Source: JACKJK01 sp046159835
Lineage (GTDB): Bacteria > Pseudomonadota > Alphaproteobacteria > Rhizobiales > Tepidamorphaceae
Assembly: GCF_046159835.1 (NCBI RefSeq)
Contig: NZ_JBJXCY010000002.1
Coordinates: 496,001 to 560,000 of the forward strand
Length of the DNA: 64,000 nt
Direction of reading: 5' to 3'
Below are positions 51,468-59,065 of the stretch, in pieces. The translations under genes and the position numbers were made by a program. Below the pieces are notes generated by a model. It had not been told where the DNA came from. It ran no database searches and saw only the letters and a list, made by a program, of their open reading frames with translations. Within the stretch, counting starts at the first letter, position 1; each line of letters opens with the position of its first letter.

Positions 51468-53549
51468 ATGAATTTGTCCATCGCCTTCAATCCGCATCTG
51501 GACCTCGTCTGGCTCGCCATCCTCGGCGCAATCGCAGCGGTTGCGGCCATCGCGGCGCTGCTGTCGCGCGGCAAGGGTTCGGTGCTGCGCGCTGGCCTGC
51601 TGTGCCTGCTCGTTATCGCACTGATGAACCCGTCGATGCGCAGCGAGGACCGTGAACCGCTTCCCGGCGTCGTCGCCGTGGTGCTCGACCGCAGCCAAAG
51701 CCAGACGCTGGACCAGCGCGAGGCGCAGACTGACGAGGTGCGCGCGCAGATCGACGCGCGGCTGGCACGCATGCCGGACATGGACGTGCGCTGGATCACC
51801 GCGACCAGCGGAACGGGCAGCGACGGCACGGAGCTTTTCGAAGCGTTGTCACGCGGAATGGCCGATGTGCCTTCCGACCGGATCGGCGGCGTCATCCTCG
51901 TGACGGACGGTCGCGTCCACGACATTCCCGCCAACATGGCGAACCTCGGCTTCGACGCGCCGGTTCACGTGCTGCTGACAGGGCGCGAAGACGAGCGCGA
52001 CCGCCGCGTGGTGCTGCACAACCCGCCGCGCTTCGGCATCGTCGGCGAGGAAAAGACCGTCAACTTCCGCATCGTTGAGACCTTCTCCGACGATGGCGCG
52101 GGCACCCCGTCGGGCCGCGTGCGCGTCACCATCCGCCGCGACGGACAGGACCTTGCAACGCGCATGGTCACCCCCGGCGAGACGGTGAGCGAGAACATCG
52201 AAGTCGCCCACGGCGGCCAGAACATCTTCGAGGTCGAGGTCGAGGAAGCCGAGAACGAGATCACCGGCGCCAACAACCGCGCGGTCTTCGTCACCGAGGG
52301 CATCCGCCAGAACCTGCGCGTGCTGCTGGTCTCGGGCGAACCGCACGCGGGCGAGCGTGCCTGGCGCAACATCCTGAAGTCCGATGCCACCGTCGACCTC
52401 GTGCACTTCACCATCCTGCGGCCACCGGAGAAGCAGGACGGCACACCGATCTCGCAGCTTTCGCTGATCGCATTCCCGACGCGCGAGCTGTTCCAGGAGA
52501 AGATCGACGAGTTCGACCTCATCATCTTCGACCGATACCAGCGGCGCGGCGTGTTGCCAGTGCTCTACTTCGACAACATCGCCGAGTACGTGCGAAACGG
52601 CGGCGCGCTGCTGGTGGCCGCCGGGCCGGACTATGCCAGTTCCGGCAGCCTCTACCGCACGCCACTGGCGCAGGTCCTGCCCGCCGAGCCGACCGGTTCG
52701 GTGACCGAAGAGCCGTACCATCCGCGCCTGTCCGACCAGGGCGACCGCCACCCGATCACCGCCGAGCTTGAAGGCGCGCAGCAGGAGCCGCCGGCATGGA
52801 GCCGCTGGTTCCGGCAGGTGCAGGCGCAGGTCGATCGCGGCAACGTGCTGATGAACGGGCCGGACGACCAGCCGCTGCTGGTCGTGTCGCGCGAGGACGA
52901 AGGCCGCGTGGCGCTGTTCCTGTCCGACCACACATGGCTGTGGGCACGCGGCTTTGAGGGCGGCGGTCCCTATGTCGGCCTGCTGCGCCGGCTCTCCCAT
53001 TGGCTGATGAAGGAGCCGGTGCTGGAAGAAGAGGCGCTGACGGCGCGCACGCGCGGCAATTCCATCGTCGTTTCCCGCCGAACCATGGGCGACAATCCAG
53101 GCCCCGTGCGCGTCACTGCACCCGATGATTTCGAGCAGGATGTGCAGTTGACCGAAAGCCAGCCGGGCCTGTTCGAAGGATCGATGCAGACAAGCCTGCT
53201 CGGCCTCTACCGGATCACGCAGGGCGAACTGACGACGCTCGCCAGTGTTGGCCCGCTCGACCCGCGCGAACTGACCGAAGTGACGCGCTCGTCCCTGCCG
53301 CTCAGCCCGGCGGTTGAGGCAACCGGCGGCGCGATCTTCGAAACCGGCCCGGCAGGCGATGTTTCCGTGCCGCGCATCCTGCCGGTGCGCCCCGGCGGCA
53401 CCTATGCCGGAAACGGCTGGATCGGCATCAAGCCGAGCACGGCATCCGTCCTCCACGGCGTCGATGCGCTGGCACTGCTCGGTGGCCTGCTCGGAATGCT
53501 TCTGCTGCTAGCAGCCCTCGCCGGAACCTGGTACCGCGAAGGCCGCTGA
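51468..53549 (+). CDS. Large membrane protein with VWA-like and glutamine-amidotransferase-like regions
   Basis: 693 residues. Two N-terminal helices (about 10-50) and one C-terminal helix (LLGGLLGMLLLLAALAGTWY) enclose a large periplasmic part. VVAVVLDRSQSQTLDQREAQ, with DxSxS-like DRSQS, suggests a VWA fold (about 60-165). LRVLLVSGEPHAGERAWRNILKSD...DLIIFDRYQRRGVLP...YVRNGGALLVAAGPDYAS matches the class I glutamine-amidotransferase-like fold without an evident catalytic Cys. It closes the MoxR operon, 4 bases after DUF4159, and is a standard member in alphaproteobacteria. Confidence 0.9.
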   Translation: MNLSIAFNPHLDLVWLAILGAIAAVAAIAALLSRGKGSVLRAGLLCLLVIALMNPSMRSEDREPLPGVVAVVLDRSQSQTLDQREAQTDEVRAQIDARLARMPDMDVRWITATSGTGSDGTELFEALSRGMADVPSDRIGGVILVTDGRVHDIPANMANLGFDAPVHVLLTGREDERDRRVVLHNPPRFGIVGEEKTVNFRIVETFSDDGAGTPSGRVRVTIRRDGQDLATRMVTPGETVSENIEVAHGGQNIFEVEVEEAENEITGANNRAVFVTEGIRQNLRVLLVSGEPHAGERAWRNILKSDATVDLVHFTILRPPEKQDGTPISQLSLIAFPTRELFQEKIDEFDLIIFDRYQRRGVLPVLYFDNIAEYVRNGGALLVAAGPDYASSGSLYRTPLAQVLPAEPTGSVTEEPYHPRLSDQGDRHPITAELEGAQQEPPAWSRWFRQVQAQVDRGNVLMNGPDDQPLLVVSREDEGRVALFLSDHTWLWARGFEGGGPYVGLLRRLSHWLMKEPVLEEEALTARTRGNSIVVSRRTMGDNPGPVRVTAPDDFEQDVQLTESQPGLFEGSMQTSLLGLYRITQGELTTLASVGPLDPRELTEVTRSSLPLSPAVEATGGAIFETGPAGDVSVPRILPVRPGGTYAGNGWIGIKPSTASVLHGVDALALLGGLLGMLLLLAALAGTWYREGR

Positions 53550-53557
53550 CGCGTTGC

Positions 53558-54109
53558 CTAGCCGGCCACCCGGCGCGGGTCCGCCCGCACCGCACCGCAC
53601 GCGGCCTCCAGCGCCCCGTCTTTCAGTTCGCACGCGAGCAACCGCCCGTAGTCGACCGGCCCCGGCATCGCCATCTGGCCGCGCGGAACGGGAACGAAGC
53701 CGGCGCGCGCATAGTAGGGCGGATCGCCGACGAGGATGACCAGTGCCTCGCCGGCCTCTTGTGCAGCCCGCATGCCCGCCAGCATCAGCGACAGCCCGAT
53801 CCTCTTGTTCTTGAAATCCGGATGTACCGCGAGCGGCCCGAGCAGCACGGCTGGCGCGCTGCCGACCCGCAGCGGCGAGAAACAAACCGCCCCCACCAGC
53901 CGACAGTCGTGGATGCAGACACGGTTGCACGCAATCAGCGGCGGATTGTTCCGGCGCAGGCGATAGGCCGTCTTGGCAAAGCGTCCCGGCCCGAAGCTGA
54001 GCGCGTTGAGCGCCTCCACGGCAGCTTCGTCATCGGGCTGTTCGGGGCGGATGATCGCGCCTGAAGGCAGGACGCTGGAAGGATTGGCGGCAAGGTTTGA
54101 AAGCGACAT
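53558..54109 (-). CDS. GNAT-family N-acetyltransferase
   Basis: 183 residues. The acetyl-CoA-binding motif A lies at LGPLAVHPDFKNKRIGLSLMLAGMRAAQEAG (V-x-P-x-x-x-x-x-G-I-G), with motif B in LVILVGDPPYYARAGFVPV. This type (YhbS-like, with a GDPxYYxRxGF segment) acetylates small molecules or proteins; the substrate is unknown. It is convergent with the MoxR operon, only 8 bases between stops. Confidence 0.92.
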   Translation of the reverse strand: MSLSNLAANPSSVLPSGAIIRPEQPDDEAAVEALNALSFGPGRFAKTAYRLRRNNPPLIACNRVCIHDCRLVGAVCFSPLRVGSAPAVLLGPLAVHPDFKNKRIGLSLMLAGMRAAQEAGEALVILVGDPPYYARAGFVPVPRGQMAMPGPVDYGRLLACELKDGALEAACGAVRADPRRVAG

Positions 54110-54348
54110 GGCGGAACCGGAATGATCGGGAAGACATCTCCGCCGGGATGGTCCCCGGTCGCGTTCAGCTGTCGATCAGCCGAAAACCGGGAACGCACAC
54201 GCGCGGCGGCGCGGCAATGCGCGGCAGGCTGGCTGCCGTGCCTCGCGTCGTCGTCGTTCGATTCCGCCGGTGTGCATGTCGCGTGTCATGATGGCGCTGG
54301 GTAGCAAGTCGCGCCCGCCATGTCGACGGAAATCCAGCGCACGGCCTT

Positions 54349-55278
54349 TTACTGCTTGTCGATGCAGGTGTCCCAGTACGGCATCTCCCCGAAGCGCCCG
54401 ACGAGAAAATCGATGAAGGCGCGCACCTTGGTGGAGAGGTTCCGCCCCGGCGGGTAGATCGCGTAGGCCGTCACCTCGCCAAGCTGGTGGTCGGGCAGCA
54501 GCACGTCCAGCCGCCCGGCATCGATGGCCGCCGCCGCGATGAAGGTCGGCGTGAACATGAAGCCAAGCCCGGCTTCCGCCATGCGCACGAGGATCTCGCC
54601 ATTGTTTGCCTGCATCCGGATGTCCGGGCGCAGTTGCACGCTCTCCCCGTCCGGCCGGCGGATCTGGAAGGCATCGCGCTCGGAAATTCCGGTGTAGCGC
54701 AGCGCCGGCAGGTCATTGAAATCTTCCGCGATCTTCAGCGGGCCGTGTTGCGCGATAAATTCGGGACTGGCGACGAGCGCGTTGCGAACGGGTGCGAGCT
54801 TGCGCGCGATCAGGCTGGAATCGGCCAGTTGCCCGATGCGGATTGCCATGTCGAACCCCTCTTCCACGAGGTCGACGCGCCTGTCGTTCAAATCGAGATG
54901 GATGTGCAGCCCGGCATGCTGCTTCAGGAATTCGGCGATTGCCGGAGCCAGATGCACGTTGCCGAAGGTCATCGGAGCCGCGACGCGCAAGGTGCCGATC
55001 AGCGTCTGCGCATCGCAATGCGCCGCATGGTCGGCATCCTCTAAGTCTTCCAGCAGCTGCGAAACGCGCTCGTAGTAGGCGCGGCCCGTCTCCGTCAGGG
55101 AGAACTGCCGGGTGGTGCGGTTGATGAGCCGCCCGCCGAGGCGGTCTTCAAGCTCGCGCAGCCGGCGGCTGATGACCGACTTCGCAACGCCCATGCGGCG
55201 GGCCGCGGCGCCGATGCCGCCGGTATCCACGATGCGCACGAAGGCTTCGACTTCGGCAAACCGGTCCATGAGGATCAT
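54349..55278 (-). CDS. LysR-family transcriptional regulator
   Basis: 309 residues. N-terminal HTH: MDRFAEVEAFVRIVDTGGIGAAARRMGVAKSVISRRLRELEDRLGGRLINRTTRQFSLTETGRAYYERVSQLLEDLEDADHAA. The effector domain (about 90-300) begins GTLRVAAPMTFGNVHLAPAIAEFLKQH and has LVEEGFDMAIRIGQLADSSLIARKLAP, the CrgA/AaeR-type pattern. It stands alone, with 239 bases to the GNAT gene downstream (no gene seen there) and a NUDIX gene 69 bases upstream. Target unknown. Confidence 0.93.
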   Translation of the reverse strand: MILMDRFAEVEAFVRIVDTGGIGAAARRMGVAKSVISRRLRELEDRLGGRLINRTTRQFSLTETGRAYYERVSQLLEDLEDADHAAHCDAQTLIGTLRVAAPMTFGNVHLAPAIAEFLKQHAGLHIHLDLNDRRVDLVEEGFDMAIRIGQLADSSLIARKLAPVRNALVASPEFIAQHGPLKIAEDFNDLPALRYTGISERDAFQIRRPDGESVQLRPDIRMQANNGEILVRMAEAGLGFMFTPTFIAAAAIDAGRLDVLLPDHQLGEVTAYAIYPPGRNLSTKVRAFIDFLVGRFGEMPYWDTCIDKQ

Positions 55279-55347
55279 TCCCTGTCAGGCAACAATCCGT
55301 CTCTTTAGGCCGCTTTTCGTTGCCAAAACAAGCTGGAAGTCAGCAGC

Positions 55348-55809
55348 CTAGCTGTCGCTCCAAAAATCCGACGCAGCCTGCCCCTCGTGGATTTCCGCAA
55401 GCCGCAGCCGTGTGCCCTTCGTCGTGTCGTCCGGCAGGCTGTCGAGTGGAAAGAAGTCACATCCCGTTATCTCGTGGCCATGGCTGGAAGGCACAGCCTC
55501 CCAGGCATCGACGATGAACAGCCCGACGTGATCGCCGGAAAAGTTCTGGGTGGTGTAGATGCCGTGCAGGCGCGGCGGCGCGGTCGGCTGCACGCCGCCC
55601 TCCTCCTGCAATTCTCGGGCAAGTGCGATCCGCATCGTCTCGCCGCGCTCCACGCCACCGCCGGGGAAGTGCCAGCCGGGCGTATAACTGTGGCGCACCA
55701 GCAGGACGTGGCCGTCCCCATTGGTCACCACGCCGCGCACGCCAAGTGTCATGGCGCGGGTCAGCCGCCAGTAGGGCCGAAAGACAAAACGGCTCAGCAA
55801 GGTGTTCAT
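55348..55809 (-). CDS. NUDIX hydrolase
   Basis: 153 residues. The NUDIX box is complete: GGGVERGETMRIALARELQEEGGV (G-x5-E-x7-R-E-x2-E-E-x-G). It is preceded by RGVVTNGDGHVLLVRHSYTPGWHFPGGG, with the basic LVRHSYTPGW often seen in nucleotide-sugar or ADP-ribose type members. Substrate not evident. The ATG at 55809 is preceded by GAACCGCCG and gives the expected N-terminus (MNTLLSRFVFRPYW); a longer open frame upstream is not supported. Confidence 0.9.
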   Translation of the reverse strand: MNTLLSRFVFRPYWRLTRAMTLGVRGVVTNGDGHVLLVRHSYTPGWHFPGGGVERGETMRIALARELQEEGGVQPTAPPRLHGIYTTQNFSGDHVGLFIVDAWEAVPSSHGHEITGCDFFPLDSLPDDTTKGTRLRLAEIHEGQAASDFWSDS

Positions 55810-56012
55810 CGGCGGTTCTTTTCTTGGGTGTTCATGTAAAACTTTGATTAAGCCGTCATGCGGGAAAGACAGGGCTGATGTGCAACGCCGCGTGTGGCTT
55901 TTGCAGTGCGGAAGGAGCATATGCCGGGAACAACGACGGGCGAAATGCTGCACAGTTCAGCCGATTTCGAACCCGGCGAGTTTTTACTTCAAAGCCCCAA
56001 GGCAGGTTCAAG
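55810..56012. other. Intergenic region between NUDIX and the 58-aa ORF
   Basis: 203 bases. AAGGAG at 55912-55917 is followed after three bases by ATG at 55921, but the frame it opens soon runs out of phase over the next ORF and is not convincing. No other feature seen. Confidence 0.3.
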
Positions 56013-56189
56013 ATGTTCACCGCACTTCAGGATTCGTTCCGCTGGACGAATGACGTCGTGTCCGAGGTCGTTTCCGGCGCAGCTCCGGCCCCCGCAACCG
56101 CACCGCGCCCGACGCGCTACGTGTGGCGTCCGGCCGTCGACATGCGTACCGGCAGCACGATTTGCTCGCTGACGACGTTCGCTTACTAA
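56013..56189 (+). CDS. Possible 58-residue small protein
   Basis: 58 residues from ATG 56013 to TAA 56187-56189, with AGG about 8 bases upstream. An aromatic and acidic start (MFTALQDSFRWTNDVVSEVV) leads to an Ala/Pro linker and TRYVWRPAVDMRTGSTICSLTTFAY. No signal peptide or membrane segment. I do not recognise a family. It is followed by two hairpins, one of which could serve as its terminator. Coding status is uncertain. Confidence 0.45.
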   Translation: MFTALQDSFRWTNDVVSEVVSGAAPAPATAPRPTRYVWRPAVDMRTGSTICSLTTFAY

Positions 56190-56200
56190 GCACAGGTTCT

Positions 56201-56220
56201 GAGCCGCAAAACCGCGGCTC
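56201..56220 (+). other. Hairpin 1 before the metallophosphoesterase
   Basis: GAGCCGC (56201-56207) pairs with GCGGCTC (56214-56220) around AAAACC. No U-run follows. First of two hairpins in the 74 bases between the small ORF and the metallophosphoesterase. Confidence 0.5.
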
Positions 56221-56233
56221 AAACTTCACAAAA

Positions 56234-56264
56234 TGGTCCGCGACGGTGCTATCGTCGCGGACCA
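56234..56264 (+). promoter_or_regulatory. Hairpin 2 enclosing the metallophosphoesterase start
   Basis: TGGTCCGCGACG (56234-56245) is perfectly complementary to CGTCGCGGACCA (56253-56264) with a 7-base loop. The last base of the stem is the A of the start codon, and the only ribosome-binding-like bases (GCGGA) are in the 3' arm. A T-rich TGTTTGTTTT follows, so it could also terminate the upstream ORF. Confidence 0.65.
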
Positions 56265-57262
56265 TGTTTGTTTTAGCCCACCTTTCCGACACCCACATCC
56301 CGCTTGAAGGCCGCATCAAGACCTTCGAACTGCTGTCCAAGCGCGCCATTGGCTACGTCAACTGGCTGCGAGGCCGCAACCGCGTGCATCGCGGCGACAT
56401 CGCCCGCGCCCTGCTGGAAGACCTGCAGGAACAATCGCCCGACCACATCGCCATGACCGGCGACCTTGTGAATGTCGGCGCACACCGCGAGTGGCAGCCA
56501 GCGCGCGATTACATGCAGTTGCTGGGCGATCCCGAGCATGTCTCGGCTGTTCCGGGCAATCACGACGCCTATGTCGGCGGTGCGTTGTCGGGCATGCGCG
56601 ACACCTATCGCCCCTATACCAGCCTCGATGACATGCGCATCGGCGCGGAAAGCGCGCATCTCCCGTCCGCCGGCGAAATCCGCAAGCTGCAGGACGAGGA
56701 CGGCTTTCCCTACCTGCGCAAGCGCGGCGAGCTCGCCATCATCGGCGTTTCGACCGCCGTACCGACCGCGCCCTTCATGTCCACCGGCAAGATCGGCAAG
56801 AAGCAGCTTGCCGGCCTTGAAAAGCTCATGGAAATCCTGTGCCACGAGCGTCTTTACCGCGTGGTGCTGATCCATCACCCGCCCCTGCGCGAACTGGCGG
56901 AGGGCCGTCGCGGGCTGACCGATGCCAAGGCATTCGGCAAGATCATCGCCGCTTATGGTGCGGACCTCATCCTGCATGGCCACAACCACACGTCGACGCT
57001 GGAAGTCATGCGCGGCAGGAACGGTCCCGTGCCGGTGGTCGGGGTCCCGTCGGCGTCCGCGCGGCGCACCTCGCGCAAGCCGCCTGCGGGCTACGCGCTC
57101 TACAAGATCGAGGGTCAGCCGGGTGGTCGCAGGGTCACCTTCGTGCGGCGCGGGTTGTCACCCGACTATCAGGAAGGCGACGAGCCGAAGTTCATCGAGC
57201 TAACGCGCCAGCCGCTGCACCCGACAACCGCACAACTGGCGACCGGTCAGTTCGCGACGTAG
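56264..57262 (+). CDS. Metallophosphoesterase (calcineurin-like)
   Basis: 332 residues. The five metallophosphatase blocks are present: LAHLSDTHIPLEG (D-x-H), IAMTGDLVNVGAHREW (G-D-x-x-x-x-G), VPGNHDAYVGG (G-N-H-D), LIHHPPLRE and ILHGHNHTSTLE (G-H-x-H). These bind two divalent metals and split phosphodiester or monoester bonds; the substrate is unknown (cyclic nucleotide or lipid-type activity is possible). The ATG is the expected start but lies inside a perfect hairpin. The 3' end overlaps the convergent gene by 16 bases. Confidence 0.93.
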   Translation: MFVLAHLSDTHIPLEGRIKTFELLSKRAIGYVNWLRGRNRVHRGDIARALLEDLQEQSPDHIAMTGDLVNVGAHREWQPARDYMQLLGDPEHVSAVPGNHDAYVGGALSGMRDTYRPYTSLDDMRIGAESAHLPSAGEIRKLQDEDGFPYLRKRGELAIIGVSTAVPTAPFMSTGKIGKKQLAGLEKLMEILCHERLYRVVLIHHPPLRELAEGRRGLTDAKAFGKIIAAYGADLILHGHNHTSTLEVMRGRNGPVPVVGVPSASARRTSRKPPAGYALYKIEGQPGGRRVTFVRRGLSPDYQEGDEPKFIELTRQPLHPTTAQLATGQFAT

Positions 57263-58071
57263 TTCGCACCGTAGACGAACAGCGCGGCCGCACCGCAAAG
57301 TGCACCCAGCACGAAGGACACCAGCAGCCGCAATCCGACCGCGTTGCCGCTGTCGCGCGCGGGTGCAGGCGGCTCTTCTGCCCTTGCAGGTTCATCACTG
57401 ACGGGGACCACCTGCACGTCGCCGGTGGCCGTGTCGACCACGACGGCTTCATCAGGCTCGGTCGTGCTCGCGCTGTCGACCAGGGTGGCGGGGTCCATCT
57501 CGCCGCTGTCGAGGGCTGCATCCTTGCGGCGCTGCTCGATCAACTCCTGCTCGGCGCTGACGATGGCGCGCTCGCGCTCCAGCACGCGGCTTGCCACGTA
57601 GTCGGTGATCCGCTTGCCCATGTCTTCAAGGCTGGTCGTCTCGAAGATGGTGCGCCGGCCATATCGTGCTTCCTGAACGAACTGGTAGGTGCGCCGGTCG
57701 CGGGCCATGGAGACATAAGCCAGCACGTCAATCCACAGGCGCGGCGGGTTGCCCGGCAGGATCGACCCGTCGAACAGGTCGCTTTCCTCCGGCGTGCTTT
57801 CGAACACGTCCGACAGCTGGTCCTGCAGCATTTCCAGCCGCGCGACTTCGCCTTCGCGCAGCGAGACGATGACGTCGCGGCGTTCCGCCTCGTTCAGGCG
57901 GGCACGGCGCATCGCGTCGCGCAACCGGCTGTGCTGGGCGGCAAGCCCCTCGCGCATCGGCGTGACATTGCCAGCCGCCGGCTTGGCTTCCGCTTTTGCG
58001 GCATCATCGCCGGATTTGCTCGTTTCGACCACGCGAACGCGATCGTCACCCGTCTTCGGATCGTCGGTCAT
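57247..58071 (-). CDS. Hypothetical protein with C-terminal membrane anchor
   Basis: 274 residues, cytoplasmic apart from a C-terminal helix (AVGLRLLVSFVLGALCGAAALFVYGANY). An N-terminal acidic/basic low-complexity stretch (1-38) precedes a helical core: HSRLRDAMRRARLNEAERRDVIVSLREGEVARLEMLQDQLSDVFESTPEESDLFDGSILPGNPPRLWIDVLAYVSMARDRRTYQFVQE, then a linker rich in Glu, Ala and Pro. It resembles an uncharacterised Rhizobiales family. It is tail-anchored or single-pass. A CtrA-like site lies upstream. Confidence 0.8.
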   Translation of the reverse strand: MTDDPKTGDDRVRVVETSKSGDDAAKAEAKPAAGNVTPMREGLAAQHSRLRDAMRRARLNEAERRDVIVSLREGEVARLEMLQDQLSDVFESTPEESDLFDGSILPGNPPRLWIDVLAYVSMARDRRTYQFVQEARYGRRTIFETTSLEDMGKRITDYVASRVLERERAIVSAEQELIEQRRKDAALDSGEMDPATLVDSASTTEPDEAVVVDTATGDVQVVPVSDEPARAEEPPAPARDSGNAVGLRLLVSFVLGALCGAAALFVYGANYVAN

Positions 58072-58109
58072 GTCCGCTTATCGCCCCGGTTGCAGTGGAA
58101 AAATCATGG

Positions 58110-58124
58110 TTAAAAGTTAGTTAA
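58110..58124. promoter_or_regulatory. CtrA-like binding site TTAA-N7-TTAA
   Basis: TTAA (58110-58113) and TTAA (58121-58124) with exactly seven bases between, preceded by CATGG. It lies between divergent genes (hypothetical at 57247-58071 and ybaK). TTAA is rare in this GC-rich DNA. An ATTAAC at 58135-58140 gives a further half-site. Confidence 0.5.
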
Positions 58125-58174
58125 TATCGATCTGATTAACAAGCAGCGAAGAAGCCTGCATGAAAGGGCCTGCC

Positions 58175-58657
58175 ATGACCGAGAACCTGCCAGAAGCCGC
58201 ACAGAGGGTCGCCCACGCTGCCGAAGAACTCGGCCTGTCGATTCGCGTGCTGGAGATGGACGAGTCGACCCGGACCGCCGACGACGCAGCGATGGCATGC
58301 GGCTGCCAGGTGGCCCAGATCGTCAAGTCGCTGGTCTTCAAGGGCGCACGCACCGACACGCCCTACCTTCTGCTTGTGGCGGGCGACAACCGCGTCAACG
58401 AAACGGCGATGGAATCGGTTCTCGGCGAACCGCTGACGCGCCCTGATGCCAAATTCGTGCGCGACGTGACCGGGTTTGCCATAGGCGGCGTCGCCCCCAT
58501 TGCCCACGCCACGCAGATGGTCACCGTGTTCGATCAGGACCTGCTGCGCCACAATGTCGTGTGGGCGGCGGCCGGCACGCCGAAATGCGTGTTCGAGGTC
58601 AGCCCCCATGCGCTGGCGGGCGCCACCGGAGCACAGATCGCATCCGTCACCGAATGA
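58175..58657 (+). CDS. YbaK/EbsC-type aminoacyl-tRNA deacylase
   Basis: 160 residues. The editing-domain fold of YbaK/ProX reads DESTRTADDAAMACGCQVAQIVKSLVFKGARTDTPYLLLVAGDNRVNETAMESVLGEPLTRPDAKFVRDVTGFAIGGVAPIAH. The K of IVKSLVFK and the GG(V/I)xP loop are the active-site markers. YbaK clears Cys-tRNA(Pro); related proteins act on other mischarged tRNAs. AAAGGG sits 6 bases before the ATG chosen; an ATG 15 bases upstream is an alternative. Confidence 0.93.
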   Translation: MTENLPEAAQRVAHAAEELGLSIRVLEMDESTRTADDAAMACGCQVAQIVKSLVFKGARTDTPYLLLVAGDNRVNETAMESVLGEPLTRPDAKFVRDVTGFAIGGVAPIAHATQMVTVFDQDLLRHNVVWAAAGTPKCVFEVSPHALAGATGAQIASVTE

Positions 58658-58669
58658 AGGCCGGCGTCG

Positions 58670-59065
58670 TCACAGATAGACGATGATCACGCCGAGAACG
58701 GCCGAGCCGACGGACAGCGCCAGCGCAACGACACCCAAATGCGAGCGCGGCAGCGGCTGAGCGGCATGGGAATCCAGCCGCTGATGCAGCCGGCAGGACG
58801 AGCGCCACGCGAGGAAGAAGATCGCGATGCCGATGGCGATGAAGCCGATGGATGCAGCCTTCGCCAGCATGATCTGGTCGGTCGCCCGGAACACCGCCCG
58901 AAAACCCAGCCCTACGCCGACGGCGGCCAACCCGGTGCGCATCCAGCCGGCAAATGTCCGCTCGTTGGCGAGCACCGTTCGGTCCTCGGCCCAGTTGGTG
59001 CGATCCTCGGCCAGCTCCTGACTGATGGGCTTCTCGTCGTCCTCATCGTCGGCGTTATCGGCCAT
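58670..59065 (-). CDS. DUF202 (YidH-like) membrane protein
   Basis: 131 residues. An acidic N-terminus (MADNADDEDDEKPISQELAEDRTNWAEDRTVLANERTFAGWMRTGLAAVGVGLGFRAVF) contains the LANERTFxxWxRTxLA signature of DUF202. Three transmembrane helices follow. Its ATG overlaps the acyl-CoA dehydrogenase stop (TGATG), so it is coupled to that gene. Function unknown; some relatives are yeast-VTC-like membrane modules. Confidence 0.92.
   Translation of the reverse strand: MADNADDEDDEKPISQELAEDRTNWAEDRTVLANERTFAGWMRTGLAAVGVGLGFRAVFRATDQIMLAKAASIGFIAIGIAIFFLAWRSSCRLHQRLDSHAAQPLPRSHLGVVALALSVGSAVLGVIIVYL

Noticed and set aside
55921..56172. ATG preceded by AAGGAG
   Set aside because: The spacing of three bases is too short, and the frame continues out of phase across the better ORF at 56013 with a poor, Arg/Pro-rich sequence.
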